Source: Roseivivax marinus
GTDB lineage: Bacteria > Pseudomonadota > Alphaproteobacteria > Rhodobacterales > Rhodobacteraceae
Direction of reading: 5' to 3'
Assembly (NCBI RefSeq): GCF_900109705.1
Contig: NZ_FOAI01000010.1
Coordinates: 62,001 to 126,000 of the forward strand
DNA length: 64,000 nt
This document shows, in pieces, positions 25,387 through 34,589 of this stretch. The notes below the pieces were generated by a model. The model searched no databases and had not been told where the DNA came from. It worked only from the letters and a program-made list of their open reading frames with translations. The position numbers and the translations under genes were made by a program. Position 1 is the first letter of the stretch. Each line of letters begins with the position of its first letter.

Positions 25387-25797
25387 ATGACATGGATCAA
25401 GGTTGCCCATATTTTGTGCGTTATGGGATGGATGACCTCCATCTTCGCGGTGCCGCGCGCCCTGATCTACTGGAGGCGCGAGCATGACCGGCTGGGCGAG
25501 TTCGGCCCGCTGGGAGACCTGACGATCCGGCTCTACCGCTTCTCCGCGGGCCTTGGCGTGATCGCGCTGGCCACCGGTCTCTGGCTTGGGGGGCTTTTGG
25601 CGATGCCGGGGTGGGTGTGGCTCAAGCTCGGGCTCGTCCTGCTGCTGGTGGCGCATTACGCCTGGACCGGTGCGATGGTGATCGCGGCGCGCAAGGGCCG
25701 CTTCGCCTACAGCGACAAGTTCCTGCGGATCTTCAACGAGGTCAGCGTGCTGGGCGTGATCGCCGTCCTGTGGGTCGTGATCGCCAAGCCGTTCTGA
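25387..25797 (+). CDS. HemJ/CopD-like membrane protein (UPF0093 type)
   Basis: A 136-residue protein with four predicted helices. It keeps the HemJ marks: a histidine in helix 1 (WIKVAHILCVMGWMTSIFAVPRALIY), a second histidine after WLKLGLVLLLVAHY, and the R-x2-NE segment RIFNEVSVLG before the last helix ending in AKPF. HemJ oxidises protoporphyrinogen IX in heme synthesis using membrane electron carriers. The chain is shorter than typical HemJ and may be a paralogue with another job. A DUF599 gene follows with a TGATG overlap, and hemN lies 1.2 kb away, which fits a heme link. Confidence 0.7.
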   Translation: MTWIKVAHILCVMGWMTSIFAVPRALIYWRREHDRLGEFGPLGDLTIRLYRFSAGLGVIALATGLWLGGLLAMPGWVWLKLGLVLLLVAHYAWTGAMVIAARKGRFAYSDKFLRIFNEVSVLGVIAVLWVVIAKPF

Positions 25798-26525
25798 TGG
25801 ATTTCGAGGTCCTCACCGAGCGCCTCGCGCTGTTCACCGGTCTCGACCTGCTGGCCGTGGCCCTGCTGTTCGGATCCTGGATCGGTGCAACGCTCGCGAT
25901 CGAGCATCCGCCGAAGAGCTATCCGTCCGTCAGCACGCTCATGGCGCGCTACCGGCGCGAATGGATGCGCCACTTCGTCACCCGGCAGCCGCGCATCTTC
26001 GACTCGCAGATCATTTCGAACCTGCGACAGAGCACGGCTTTCTTCGCGTCGGGCTCCATGCTGGCGATCGGCGGGGGGTTCGCGCTGGTGGGCAACGCCG
26101 ACATGCTCTCGGGCGTGGCCGAGGACCTGACGCTCGGCGCCGACCCGGTGGTGGTGTGGGAGATCAAGTTGATCCTGATGCTCCTCTTCGCGGCCAACGC
26201 CTTTCTCAAGTTCGTCTGGTCGCACCGGCTGTTCGGCTACTGCGCCGTGCTGATGGCCGCCGTTCCCAACGAGCCCGACGATCCCGATGCCTATGCCCGC
26301 GCCGCACAGGCGGGCGAGATCAACATCACCGCGGCGCGCGGCTACAACCGTGGCCTGCGGTCGGTCTATTTCGGCATCGCCTCGTCGGCGTGGCTGCTGG
26401 GGTCTGGCGCGCTGATCCTCGCGGTGCTGGTGACCGACGGGATCATTCTCCGACGCGAGTTCGCGTCGGTGTCGCGGCGTGTGTTGCTCAGCCACCCCGG
26501 ACGCAACGTCGACACGCAAAGGTGA
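25797..26525 (+). CDS. DUF599 family membrane protein
   Basis: A 242-residue membrane protein of the DUF599 type, with helices near residues 12-32, 78-102, 120-140 and 195-222. Recognisable parts are the SVSTLMARYRREWMRHFVTRQPRIFDSQII segment between helices 1 and 2, the NLRQSTAFFASGSMLAIGG region and the AAGEINITAARGYNRGLRSVYFG loop before the last helices. The function is not known. Its ATG overlaps the HemJ-like gene stop (TGATG), so the two are probably made together and may form a unit in the inner membrane. Confidence 0.85.
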   Translation: MDFEVLTERLALFTGLDLLAVALLFGSWIGATLAIEHPPKSYPSVSTLMARYRREWMRHFVTRQPRIFDSQIISNLRQSTAFFASGSMLAIGGGFALVGNADMLSGVAEDLTLGADPVVVWEIKLILMLLFAANAFLKFVWSHRLFGYCAVLMAAVPNEPDDPDAYARAAQAGEINITAARGYNRGLRSVYFGIASSAWLLGSGALILAVLVTDGIILRREFASVSRRVLLSHPGRNVDTQR

Positions 26526-26593
26526 CGCCCCCGCGCTTGGACTTCATGGCAGCCTCTGGTCAGGTCGCCGGCGAACGAGCGAAGGAGCCCCTC

Positions 26594-26965
26594 ATGATCG
26601 CCAGACTCGGCGCCGCCGTCGCGGCCGGCATCCTCGTGGTCGCGATGGCCCATGCCGATCCGCCGCGTATTGTCTCGGTCGAGGCGGAAAAGACGGGTAT
26701 GGCGCGCCGCATTTCGGTGACGCTTGAGCATCCCGACGAGGGCTGGGACCACTACGCCGCGGGCTGGCGGATCGAGGATGCCGACGGCAAGGTCATCGCC
26801 GAGCGCGAGCTTCTGCATCCCCACGTGGACGAGCAGCCGTTCACCCGCTCCCTCAGCTCGGTGATGCTGCCCGACGGGATGAAGACCTTCCACGTTCGGG
26901 CGAAGTGCAGCGTTCACGGGTGGAACGAACAGTCGGTCGCGTTCAAGCTGTCCGAGGTCGACTGA
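26594..26965 (+). CDS. Small secreted protein of unknown function
   Basis: A 123-residue protein with signal peptide (MIARLGAAVAAGILVVAMAHA, cleavage before DPPR). The mature part is beta-rich, with GWDHYAAGWRIEDADGKVIAERELLHPHVDEQPFTR and a single cysteine near the end (VRAKCSVHGWNE), like a small Ig-like domain. I do not know the family. GGAG sits seven bases before the ATG. It lies 68 bases after the DUF599 gene and convergent with hemN, so it may belong to the same transcript as the two membrane genes. Confidence 0.75.
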   Translation: MIARLGAAVAAGILVVAMAHADPPRIVSVEAEKTGMARRISVTLEHPDEGWDHYAAGWRIEDADGKVIAERELLHPHVDEQPFTRSLSSVMLPDGMKTFHVRAKCSVHGWNEQSVAFKLSEVD

Positions 26966-26980
26966 CCGGCCGGCGCGGGG

Positions 26981-28333
26981 TCAGACCGCGCGGCTGTAGC
27001 GGCCGGTCTCGTCGGACAGGAAGGCGTCGAACTCTGCGGCCAGCAGGCGCGCGAAGCGTCCGTCCCGCGCGGTTAGGCGCAGGCGTCCGGCGTCGATGTC
27101 GACTTCATCCCCCAGGTGCGCCGCGATGCGCGACAGCTCTCCGGAGAAGTCGGCGAGGCGCAGGCCGTGACGGGCGGCGACCGCCGGCAGGTCCACCGCG
27201 AAGTCGCACATGATGCGCTCGATGATCTCGGCCCGGGCGCGGTCCTCGGGATCCAGCTCCCAGCCGCGGGCGGTGGCGAGCCGTCCCTCGTCCACCGCCT
27301 TGGCCCAGGCGCCGCTGGCGGCGGCGTTCTGGGCGTGACCCTGCGGGAACCGCGACAGCGCCGAGGCGCCGAAGCCCAGCAGCACCGGAGCCGCGTCGGT
27401 GGTATAGCCCTGGAAGTTGCGGAAGAGGCGGCCCTCCTGCGCGGCGCGGGCAAGGTCGTCCTCGGGGCGGGCGAAATGGTCGATCCCCACCGGCACGTAC
27501 CCGGCCCACGCCAGCAGGCGCTGCGCGGTGTCGAACAGGGTCAGCCGCTCGGCCGGGCCGGGCAGGCTGTCCTGCGGGATCAGCTGCTGGCGCCGGGCCA
27601 TGCGGGGCACGTGGGCGTAGCCGTAGATCGCCGCCCGGTCGGGCGCGAAGGCGGTCACCGCGTCGATGGTCTCGCGCAGGGTCGTGGTGGTCTGGTGCGG
27701 CAGGCCGTAGATCAGGTCCACGTTCACCGACCGCGCGCCCCGGTCTCGCAGGGCCGCGACGGCGCGGGTGGTTTCCTCGACCGACTGCATCCGACCGATG
27801 GCGCGCTGCACCGCCTCGTCGAAGTCCTGCACCCCGATCGAGGCGCGGGTCAGCCCCATCGACGCCAGCGCGTCGAGCCGGTCCTCGTCGATCTCGGTCG
27901 GGTCCACCTCCACCGACATCTCGGTATCGGTGCCGATGGCGAACGCGCCGCGCAGGGCCGCGTCGATCCGTGCGAAGTGGTCGGGCCGCAGGATGGTGGG
28001 CGTGCCGCCGCCGAAATGCACCGCCGACACCGGCTGGCGCCGCCCGATCAGCCTTGTCACCCGCTCGATCTCGGTCTCCAGCCGCCCGACATAGGCGTCG
28101 AGCGGACGGTCCGATGCCGTGCCTTGCGTGCGGCAGGCGCAGAAATGGCAAAGCCGACGGCAGAACGGGATATGCAGGTAGATCGACACGGCCGTGTCCT
28201 CGGGCACTGCCGCAATCCAGCGTGCCGAATCGTCCGGTCCCACGCTGTCCGAGAAGTGGTTCGCGGGCGGGTAGCTGGTGTATCGCGGAACCGAGGCGGT
28301 CAGCAGGCGCGAGGTGGCATCTTGTTGGGTCAT
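26981..28333 (-). CDS. hemN: Oxygen-independent coproporphyrinogen III dehydrogenase
   Basis: Radical SAM enzyme (450 residues) that converts coproporphyrinogen III to protoporphyrinogen IX without oxygen in heme synthesis. The radical SAM cluster motif is C58-x3-C62-x2-C65 with the extra C67 that marks true HemN (YLHIPFCRRLCHFCACRTQ). The glycine-rich SAM site HFGGGTPTIL (about 106-115) and the C-terminal HemN domain are present. I preferred the ATG at 28333 to an in-frame upstream one because it gives the normal HemN N terminus (TSRLLTASVPRYTSYPP). An FNR box 87 bases upstream implies induction at low oxygen. Confidence 0.95.
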   Translation of the reverse strand: MTQQDATSRLLTASVPRYTSYPPANHFSDSVGPDDSARWIAAVPEDTAVSIYLHIPFCRRLCHFCACRTQGTASDRPLDAYVGRLETEIERVTRLIGRRQPVSAVHFGGGTPTILRPDHFARIDAALRGAFAIGTDTEMSVEVDPTEIDEDRLDALASMGLTRASIGVQDFDEAVQRAIGRMQSVEETTRAVAALRDRGARSVNVDLIYGLPHQTTTTLRETIDAVTAFAPDRAAIYGYAHVPRMARRQQLIPQDSLPGPAERLTLFDTAQRLLAWAGYVPVGIDHFARPEDDLARAAQEGRLFRNFQGYTTDAAPVLLGFGASALSRFPQGHAQNAAASGAWAKAVDEGRLATARGWELDPEDRARAEIIERIMCDFAVDLPAVAARHGLRLADFSGELSRIAAHLGDEVDIDAGRLRLTARDGRFARLLAAEFDAFLSDETGRYSRAV

Positions 28334-28419
28334 GGCGGCACCGTTCGGACAGAGGTCGCCCCGAAATCGGAGCGGCGAATTGACCCGACCAGCGGTAGCA
28401 CGCACAATCCGCTTGCAAC

Positions 28420-28433
28420 TTGATGTGGATCAA
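28420..28433. promoter_or_regulatory. FNR/FnrL box between hemN and fnrL
   Basis: Perfect TTGAT-N4-ATCAA palindrome in the hemN-fnrL spacer. Centred about 93 bases before the hemN ATG and about 41 before fnrL, it could activate hemN and repress or tune fnrL. Confidence 0.88.
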
Positions 28434-28467
28434 GCGCACTGATCCTGCTGCGAAAACGGGGGGCGGC

Positions 28468-29202
28468 ATGGCCATCGCAAAGACACGCGACACATGCGCG
28501 GGGTGCCCGATTCGGCACCGCGCGGTCTGTGCCTACTGCGATGCCGACGAGCTCGCGATGCTCGAGCGGATCAAGTCCTACGCCACCATCGCTCCCGGTG
28601 CGCCGATCTTCTTCGCGCGCGAACCCATGCGCCACGTCGCCACCGTCGTGACCGGCGCGGCGGTGCTCTCGCGGACGCTCGAGGACGGGCGGCGCCAGAT
28701 CTCGGGCCTGATGCTGCCCTCGGATTTCATCGGCCGCCCCTGGCGAGACACCATTTCCTACGACGTGACGGCGCTGAGCGAGGTCGTGCTGTGCCGGTTC
28801 GACCGCAAGGCGTTCGAGACGATCCTCCGCGACACGCCCCATGTTGCCGAGCGACTTCTGTCGATGACGCTCGACGATCTCGACGCCGCACGGGACTGGT
28901 CGGTGGTGCTGGGCCGCATGGCCGCGCGCGAAAGGGTCTCGGCGTTCCTTCTGGCGCTGGCGCGGCGTCTCGGCACGCCGGATCCGAAGGTGCCCGAGAG
29001 GGTGACTTTCGACCTGCCCCTCACGCGCGAGGCCATCGCCGACGCGCTCGGCCTGACGCTCGAGACCGCGAGCCGGCAGATGTCGGCGCTGCGCCGGGAC
29101 GGCGTGATCGAGACCGAGGGCCGCACCCGCGTCGTGGTGCCCGATCTCCTGCGCCTGCAGGAAGAGGCGCAGGACGACGACGACGGCGGCGAGCTGGGCT
29201 AG
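28468..29202 (+). CDS. fnrL: FnrL-type oxygen-sensing transcription regulator
   Basis: Crp/Fnr-family regulator of 244 residues that senses oxygen through a [4Fe-4S] cluster. Cysteines for the cluster are clustered at the N terminus (C10, C13, C21, C24 in TCAGCPIRHRAVCAYC) with a further one at about 109 (VVLCRFD), as in FnrL of Rhodobacter. A cyclic-nucleotide-like fold (residues 30-150) is followed by a winged helix whose recognition helix LTLETASRQMSALRRDGVI has the E-x2-SR arrangement that reads TTGAT. The ATG at 28468 gives the usual FnrL N terminus. It lies beside its likely targets hemN and cco. Confidence 0.94.
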   Translation: MAIAKTRDTCAGCPIRHRAVCAYCDADELAMLERIKSYATIAPGAPIFFAREPMRHVATVVTGAAVLSRTLEDGRRQISGLMLPSDFIGRPWRDTISYDVTALSEVVLCRFDRKAFETILRDTPHVAERLLSMTLDDLDAARDWSVVLGRMAARERVSAFLLALARRLGTPDPKVPERVTFDLPLTREAIADALGLTLETASRQMSALRRDGVIETEGRTRVVVPDLLRLQEEAQDDDDGGELG

Positions 29203-29273
29203 GGGCGCGACCTGCACGGTCCCGTCCGCCCGCCGGCACCCGGAACCCCCTGCCGACATGCGATAAATCTAAC

Positions 29274-29287
29274 TTGATCCACGTCAA
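29274..29287 (+). promoter_or_regulatory. FNR/FnrL box upstream of ccoN
   Basis: TTGAT-CCAC-GTCAA, one mismatch from the palindrome. Its centre lies 92 bases before the ccoN ATG, so with class II spacing the transcript would have a leader of about 51 bases. Confidence 0.88.
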
Positions 29288-29372
29288 GGATACCGCGGCC
29301 CGTTCCGTGTGATCTCCGGCGTCGAAGCGGCCCCCTCTCCGGGCCGTCCCGACCGATGCGGAGAACAGGCGG

Positions 29373-30962
29373 ATGGATTACGTCAAACTCATCGTGCTGG
29401 GCATCGTCACCCTCGTGGCCGCGATCGCGGCCAACTGGGCGCGCGACCTGGCATACAACGTGCACGCGCTGATGATCATGGTGATCGCCGGTGCGATGTT
29501 CCTCTGGCAGTTGCGCCAGACCGACGAGCCCAAGCGCGTCGTCGACACCTCGGGCTACATGGACGGCCCGGTGCGCGCGGGCGTCATCGCGACCGCCTTC
29601 TGGGGCATCGCGGGCTTTCTTGTGGGCACCTTCATCGCCTTCCAGCTGGCGTTCCCCGAGCTGAACTTCGACTGGTCCGAAGGCTACCTCAACTTCGGTC
29701 GCCTGCGTCCGTTGCACACCTCTGCGGTGATCTTCGCTTTCGGGGGCAACGCGCTGATCGCCACGTCGCTTTACGTGGTGCAGCGCACCTCGGGCGCGCG
29801 GCTCTGGGGCGGCAACCTCGCCTGGTTCGTGTTCTGGGGCTACAACCTGTTCATCGTGCTTGCGGCAACCGGCTACCTGCTCGGGGCCACGCAATCCAAG
29901 GAATACGCCGAGCCGGAATGGTACGTCGATATCTGGCTCACCATCGTCTGGGTCGCCTACCTCGCGGTCTTCCTCGGCACCATCATCAAGCGGAAAGAGC
30001 CGCACATCTACGTCGCCAACTGGTTCTACCTCGCGTTCATCGTGACGGTGGCCATGCTGCACGTGATGAACAACCTGTCGCTGCCGGTCTCGATCTGGGG
30101 TTCGCGCTCGGTGCAGGTCTTCGCCGGCGTGCAGGACGCGATGGTGCAGTGGTGGTACGGCCATAACGCCGTAGGCTTCTTCCTGACGGCCGGCTTCCTG
30201 GGCATGATGTACTACTTCGTGCCGAAGCAGGCCGGGCGCCCGATCTACAGCTACAAGCTGTCGATCATCCACTTCTGGGCACTGATCTTCCTCTACATCT
30301 GGGCCGGTCCGCACCACCTGCACTACACCGCGCTGCCCGACTGGGCGTCGACGCTGGGCATGGTGTTCTCGATCATCCTGTGGATGCCCAGCTGGGGCGG
30401 CATGATCAACGGCCTGATGACGCTGGAAGGCGCCTGGGACAAGATCCGCACCGACCCGATCATCCGGATGTTCGTGGCCTCGCTCGCCTTCTACGGCATG
30501 TCGACCTTCGAGGGCCCGATGATGTCGATCCGCGCGGTCAACAGCCTCAGCCACTACACCGACTGGACCATCGGCCACGTGCACTCCGGCGCGCTGGGCT
30601 GGAACGGCCTCATCACCTTCGGCTGCCTCTACTTCCTGACGCCCAAGCTCTGGGGCCGGACTCAGATGCATTCCGTGCGCGCCATCAACCTGCACTTCTG
30701 GCTCGCGACCGTGGGGATCGTCCTCTACGCGGCCTCGATGTGGGTGACCGGCATCATGGAGGGCCTGATGTGGCGCGAGGTCGATGCCAACGGCTTCCTC
30801 GTCAACTCCTTCGCCGACACCGTCTCCGCCAAGTTCCCGATGTACGTGGTCCGTGGCCTCGGCGGCATCCTCTACCTCACCGGCGGTCTCGTGATGGTCT
30901 GGAACATGTGGATGACCATCCGCGCGGCCCGGCCCGTCACCGCCCAAGTCCCCGCGGAGTAA
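29373..30962 (+). CDS. ccoN: cbb3-type cytochrome c oxidase catalytic subunit I
   Basis: Heme-copper catalytic subunit (529 residues, about 12-14 helices) of the high-affinity cbb3 oxidase. Visible elements include the low-spin heme ligand in [17 protein letters not shown] (about residue 115), the [26 protein letters not shown] segment with the CuB histidine, the [33 protein letters not shown] region with the cross-link tyrosine and two CuB histidines, and [11 protein letters not shown] with the high-spin/low-spin heme ligands. The gene leads ccoNOQP, with an FNR box upstream. Length and order are the standard. Confidence 0.97.
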   Translation: MDYVKLIVLGIVTLVAAIAANWARDLAYNVHALMIMVIAGAMFLWQLRQTDEPKRVVDTSGYMDGPVRAGVIATAFWGIAGFLVGTFIAFQLAFPELNFDWSEGYLNFGRLRPLHTSAVIFAFGGNALIATSLYVVQRTSGARLWGGNLAWFVFWGYNLFIVLAATGYLLGATQSKEYAEPEWYVDIWLTIVWVAYLAVFLGTIIKRKEPHIYVANWFYLAFIVTVAMLHVMNNLSLPVSIWGSRSVQVFAGVQDAMVQWWYGHNAVGFFLTAGFLGMMYYFVPKQAGRPIYSYKLSIIHFWALIFLYIWAGPHHLHYTALPDWASTLGMVFSIILWMPSWGGMINGLMTLEGAWDKIRTDPIIRMFVASLAFYGMSTFEGPMMSIRAVNSLSHYTDWTIGHVHSGALGWNGLITFGCLYFLTPKLWGRTQMHSVRAINLHFWLATVGIVLYAASMWVTGIMEGLMWREVDANGFLVNSFADTVSAKFPMYVVRGLGGILYLTGGLVMVWNMWMTIRAARPVTAQVPAE

Positions 30963-30968
30963 CCAGCC

Positions 30969-31790
30969 ATGAGCGACAAGAACGACAAGATCCCCCCCGC
31001 CGAGGACGACCCGAAGGTCACGCAGCCGGGTGACGGCGGCATCCCGAACGAGTTGCCGCACCACCGGAAGCTGCTCGACAAGCACGCGATCCTCGAGCGC
31101 AACGCCACCCTGCTGATGGTCTTTGCCTTCCTGGTCGTGACCATCGGCGGCATCGTCGAGATCGCGCCGCTGTTCTGGCTCGAGAACACGATCGAGGAAG
31201 TGGAGGGCGTGCGTCCCTACTCCCCGCTCGAGCTTTCCGGGCGCGAGGTCTACGTCCGCGAGGGCTGCTACGTCTGCCACAGCCAGATGATCCGGCCCAT
31301 GCGCGACGAGGTGGAGCGTTACGGGCATTACAGCCTCGCAGCCGAGTCGATGTACGACCACCCGTTCCAGTGGGGGTCGAAGCGGACCGGGCCGGACCTC
31401 GCGCGCGTCGGTGGCCGCTACTCGGACGAGTGGCACGTCGATCACCTCGAGGATCCGCAAAGCGTCGTGCCGGAATCGATCATGCCGAAATACGACTACC
31501 TGCGCCGCGCCACGATCGAGCCCGAGCATGTCGGCGACCTGCTGCGGACCCACCGCGCGGTGGGCGTGCCCTACACCGACGAGATGATCGCGTCGGCGCG
31601 GACGGACTTCACCGTGCAGGCCGACCCGATGGGCGACTACGACGGCCTGCTCGAGCGGTACCCGGGCGCGCAGGTGCGCAATTTCGACGGGCGGGACGAG
31701 CTGACCGAGATGGACGCGCTCATCGCCTACCTGCAGGTCCTGGGCACGATGGTCGACTTCTCGACCTTCGAAGCCGCCGACGCGCGCTGA
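30969..31790 (+). CDS. ccoO: cbb3-type oxidase mono-heme cytochrome c subunit II
   Basis: Membrane-anchored cytochrome c of 273 residues that feeds electrons to CcoN. One membrane helix (about 47-70) is followed by the heme motif C100-Y-V-C103-H104 in the periplasmic domain; the axial methionine is probably in the [10 protein letters not shown] segment near residue 178. It starts six bases after ccoN and is followed 11 bases later by ccoQ. The N-terminal soluble stretch of about 45 residues before the helix is typical of alphaproteobacterial CcoO. Confidence 0.97.
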   Translation: MSDKNDKIPPAEDDPKVTQPGDGGIPNELPHHRKLLDKHAILERNATLLMVFAFLVVTIGGIVEIAPLFWLENTIEEVEGVRPYSPLELSGREVYVREGCYVCHSQMIRPMRDEVERYGHYSLAAESMYDHPFQWGSKRTGPDLARVGGRYSDEWHVDHLEDPQSVVPESIMPKYDYLRRATIEPEHVGDLLRTHRAVGVPYTDEMIASARTDFTVQADPMGDYDGLLERYPGAQVRNFDGRDELTEMDALIAYLQVLGTMVDFSTFEAADAR

Positions 31791-31801
31791 GGAGAGACGA
31801 G

Positions 31802-31996
31802 ATGGATACCTATTCCGTGCTCCGCCACTTCGCCGACAGCTGGATGCTCCTCGCGATGACGCTGTTCTTCCTGGGCATCTGCGTGCGCGCATTCCTTCCG
31901 CGGATGCGCACGGCCCAGGCCGAGGCCGCCTCCGTGATCTTCCGAAACGATACCCCCGCAGAGGGCGGGACGCCTTCCGAAAGGCAGAAGCCATGA
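31802..31996 (+). CDS. ccoQ: cbb3-type oxidase small subunit CcoQ
   Basis: A 64-residue single-helix protein (helix about residues 11-32, DSWMLLAMTLFFLGICVRAFLP) that stabilises cbb3 oxidase, and in Rhodobacter affects signalling of oxidase activity. Its stop overlaps the ccoP start (ATGA). Position between ccoO and ccoP confirms the identity even though the sequence is poorly conserved. Confidence 0.9.
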   Translation: MDTYSVLRHFADSWMLLAMTLFFLGICVRAFLPRMRTAQAEAASVIFRNDTPAEGGTPSERQKP

Positions 31997-32865
31997 GCCA
32001 GAACAAGAAAGACGACGTCACCGGCGTCGAGACGACCGGCCACGAATGGGACGGCATCGAGGAGTTGAACAACCCGCTTCCGCGCTGGTGGCTCTGGACC
32101 TTCTACGCGACGATCGCCTGGGGCGTGGTCTACACCATCCTGTTCCCGGCCTGGCCGCTGGTGAACTCGGCCACGGCGGGCGTTCTGAACTGGTCGACCC
32201 GCGGCCAGGTGGCCGAGCGCATCGCCGCCGTGGACGAGGCCCGCGCGGGCATCGAGGCGCGTCTGGTCGAAACCGACCTGGCCGCCATCCCCGAGGACGA
32301 GGAGTTGCACTCCTACGCGGTGAACGCGGGCGCGGCGGTCTTCCGCACCCATTGCTCGCAGTGCCACGGGTCCGGCGCGCAGGGGGCCAAGGGTTATCCG
32401 AATCTGCTGGATGACGCCTGGCTCTGGGGCGGCGCCCGGGACGAGATCGCCTACACGGTGCGCCACGGCATCCGCAACGAGGACGACCCCGACGCACGCT
32501 ACTCGCAGATGCCGGCCTTCGGCGACATTCTCGCGGACGAGGAGATCGCGACGCTCGTGGACCACGTTCAGGGCATGGCGCAGGGCGGCGATCCGGCGGC
32601 GGGCCCGGGGGGCGAACTCTACCAGGCGAACTGCGCGGCGTGCCACGGCGAGACCGGGGCGGGCATGCGCGAAGTCGGCGCGCCGAACCTGACCGACGCG
32701 ATCTGGCTTTATGGCGGCGACACCGAAACGCTGACCGAGACGATCACCAATGCGCGGTTCGGCGTCATGCCGGCCTGGGGCCTGCGCCTCGACGAGGCCG
32801 ACGTGCGCGCGGTGGCCACCTACGTCCACCAGCTCGGTGGCGGCGAGGAGACCGCGCCCGAGTGA
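31993..32865 (+). CDS. ccoP: cbb3-type oxidase di-heme cytochrome c subunit III
   Basis: Di-heme cytochrome c of 290 residues with one membrane helix (about 34-52). Two heme motifs are C121-S-Q-C124-H125 and C214-A-A-C217-H218, each with a downstream methionine-rich segment (SQMPAFGDIL and FGVMPAWGLRL) that supplies the axial ligand. The N-terminal NPLPRWWLWTFYATI stretch is the classic CcoP signature before the helix. It passes electrons from cytochrome c to CcoO/CcoN. Last gene of ccoNOQP; the next unit begins with a separate FNR box. Confidence 0.97.
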   Translation: MSQNKKDDVTGVETTGHEWDGIEELNNPLPRWWLWTFYATIAWGVVYTILFPAWPLVNSATAGVLNWSTRGQVAERIAAVDEARAGIEARLVETDLAAIPEDEELHSYAVNAGAAVFRTHCSQCHGSGAQGAKGYPNLLDDAWLWGGARDEIAYTVRHGIRNEDDPDARYSQMPAFGDILADEEIATLVDHVQGMAQGGDPAAGPGGELYQANCAACHGETGAGMREVGAPNLTDAIWLYGGDTETLTETITNARFGVMPAWGLRLDEADVRAVATYVHQLGGGEETAPE

Positions 32866-32963
32866 GGCCCGCCTCGAGGCAGGGCCGGGCGGGGCGTGCG
32901 GACAGGCGCGCCCCGCTCGCGGCGTCCGGCACACGCGACAGCCTGCCGCAGGCTGACAAGCGC

Positions 32964-32977
32964 TTGATCCACGTCAA
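32964..32977 (+). promoter_or_regulatory. FNR/FnrL box upstream of ccoG
   Basis: The same 14-base TTGAT-CCAC-GTCAA as before ccoN, 67 bases before the ccoG ATG. Confidence 0.85.
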
Positions 32978-33043
32978 GGAACTCCGGACCGCGTCGGCCT
33001 AATCCGGCTGCGACACGACATCATTCACCAAGGCACCCCCCCG

Positions 33044-34588
33044 ATGTCCGATACGCAACTCTACGCCGCGCGCGAGCCGATCTTTCCCCGCCGGGTCTCG
33101 GGCCGCTTCCGGCGGCTCAAGTGGGCGATCCTGATCGTCACGCTGGGCATCTACTACGTCACCCCGTGGATCCGCTGGGACCGCGGCCCGGCGCTGCCCG
33201 ACCAGGCGGTGCTCGTCGACATGGCGAACCGGCGCTTCTACTTCTTCTGGATCGAGATATGGTCGCACGAATTCTATTTCGTCGCGGGCCTTCTCATTAT
33301 GGCGGGCCTCGGCCTGTTCCTGTTCACCTCGGCGCTGGGCCGGGTCTGGTGCGGCTATGCCTGCCCGCAGACCGTCTGGACCGATCTCTACCTCGCGGTC
33401 GAGCGCTGGGTGGAGGGCGACCGCAACGCGCGCCTTCGGCTGCACAAGGCGCCGTGGACCGCCCACAAGTGGCGCCTGCGCCTGACCAAGTGGGCGATCT
33501 GGCTGGCCATCGGCCTCGCCACCGGCGGGGCGTGGGTGTTCTACTTCACAGACGCGCCGACGCTTCTGCGGGACATCGTGACGCTGAACGCGGCCCCAGT
33601 GGCCTACCTGACCATTGCCATCCTGACCGCGACGACCTTCGTCTTCGGCGGCTTCATGCGCGAACAGGTCTGCATCTACATGTGCCCGTGGCCGCGCATT
33701 CAGGGCGCGATGATGGAAGAGGACACCCTCACCGTCGCCTATCGCGACTGGCGGGGCGAGCCGCGCGGCAAGGGCCTGCGCCGTCGCAAGGCCGCCGCAC
33801 AGGCCGAGGAGGTCGCGGCGCCCGAGGCCGTGACCCGCGCCGCAGGCCCGCAGATCGGCGGCCGCGCACCGGTCATTCCCATGCCCGGCGTGCCGAACAC
33901 GACCACCGGCGCCTATGATGCGGCGACGCCCGGCGACTGCATCGACTGCAATGCCTGCGTGAACGTCTGCCCGATGGGCATCGACATCCGCGACGGCCAG
34001 CAACTGGCCTGCATCACCTGCGCGCTGTGCATCGACGCCTGTGACGAGGTCATGGAAAAGATCGGCAAGCCACGCGGGCTGATCGACTACCTCGCGCTGT
34101 CCGACGCCCCGCGCGAGCGGGCCGGCGGGACGCCGCGCGCCGCATGGCGTCACCTGATCCGCCCGCGCAACGCGCTCTACCTCGCGCTGTGGTCCCTGGT
34201 CGGCGCAGGACTGGTCTTTGCGCTCTTCATCCGCTCCGAGATCGAGATGACCGTGGCCCCGGTCCGCAACCCGACCTTCGTGACACTGTCGGACGGGACC
34301 ATCCGCAACACCTACGACATCCGCCTGCGGAACAAGCAGGGCGAGCCGCGGGACTTCGCGCTGTCGCTGGTCTCGGAGGCCGATCTTGCTATCGAACTGG
34401 AGGGTCTCGAGGGCACGATCACAGAGGTGCCCGCCGACACCCAGCGCCTGCAACGGGTCTACGTCACCGCCGCGCCCGGCTCCGAGGCCGCCACTTCGGC
34501 CGAGACCGCCCTGCGGTTCTGGGCCGAGGACATAGCCTCGGGCGAGCGCGCCCACCGCGACACCGTCTTCAACGGACAGGAGAACTGA
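33044..34588 (+). CDS. ccoG: cbb3 oxidase maturation iron-sulfur membrane protein
   Basis: Membrane iron-sulfur protein (514 residues, RdxB/FixG/CcoG) that reduces Cu(II) to Cu(I) for delivery to cbb3 oxidase. Several helices lie in the N-terminal half, with cysteine motifs GYACPQTVWTDL (about 105) and CIYMCPWPRIQGAMMEEDTL (about 211-230). Two 4Fe-4S motifs follow in a soluble region: CIDCNACVNVCPMGIDI (about 302-318) and CITCALCIDACDEVM (about 327-341), the latter with aspartate in place of proline after the fourth cysteine. The C-terminal third is a beta-rich periplasmic domain. First gene of ccoGHIS. Confidence 0.95.
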   Translation: MSDTQLYAAREPIFPRRVSGRFRRLKWAILIVTLGIYYVTPWIRWDRGPALPDQAVLVDMANRRFYFFWIEIWSHEFYFVAGLLIMAGLGLFLFTSALGRVWCGYACPQTVWTDLYLAVERWVEGDRNARLRLHKAPWTAHKWRLRLTKWAIWLAIGLATGGAWVFYFTDAPTLLRDIVTLNAAPVAYLTIAILTATTFVFGGFMREQVCIYMCPWPRIQGAMMEEDTLTVAYRDWRGEPRGKGLRRRKAAAQAEEVAAPEAVTRAAGPQIGGRAPVIPMPGVPNTTTGAYDAATPGDCIDCNACVNVCPMGIDIRDGQQLACITCALCIDACDEVMEKIGKPRGLIDYLALSDAPRERAGGTPRAAWRHLIRPRNALYLALWSLVGAGLVFALFIRSEIEMTVAPVRNPTFVTLSDGTIRNTYDIRLRNKQGEPRDFALSLVSEADLAIELEGLEGTITEVPADTQRLQRVYVTAAPGSEAATSAETALRFWAEDIASGERAHRDTVFNGQEN

Positions 34589-34589
34589 C

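Noticed and set aside
25376-25400. FNR-like half sites TTGAT and ATCAA at the start of the HemJ-like gene
   Set aside because: The spacing is 15 bases rather than 4, and the second half lies inside the coding sequence.
29199-32072. A 957-residue open frame on the minus strand opposite ccoN and ccoO
   Set aside because: Antisense of ccoNOQP; same compositional bias and no recognisable protein family.
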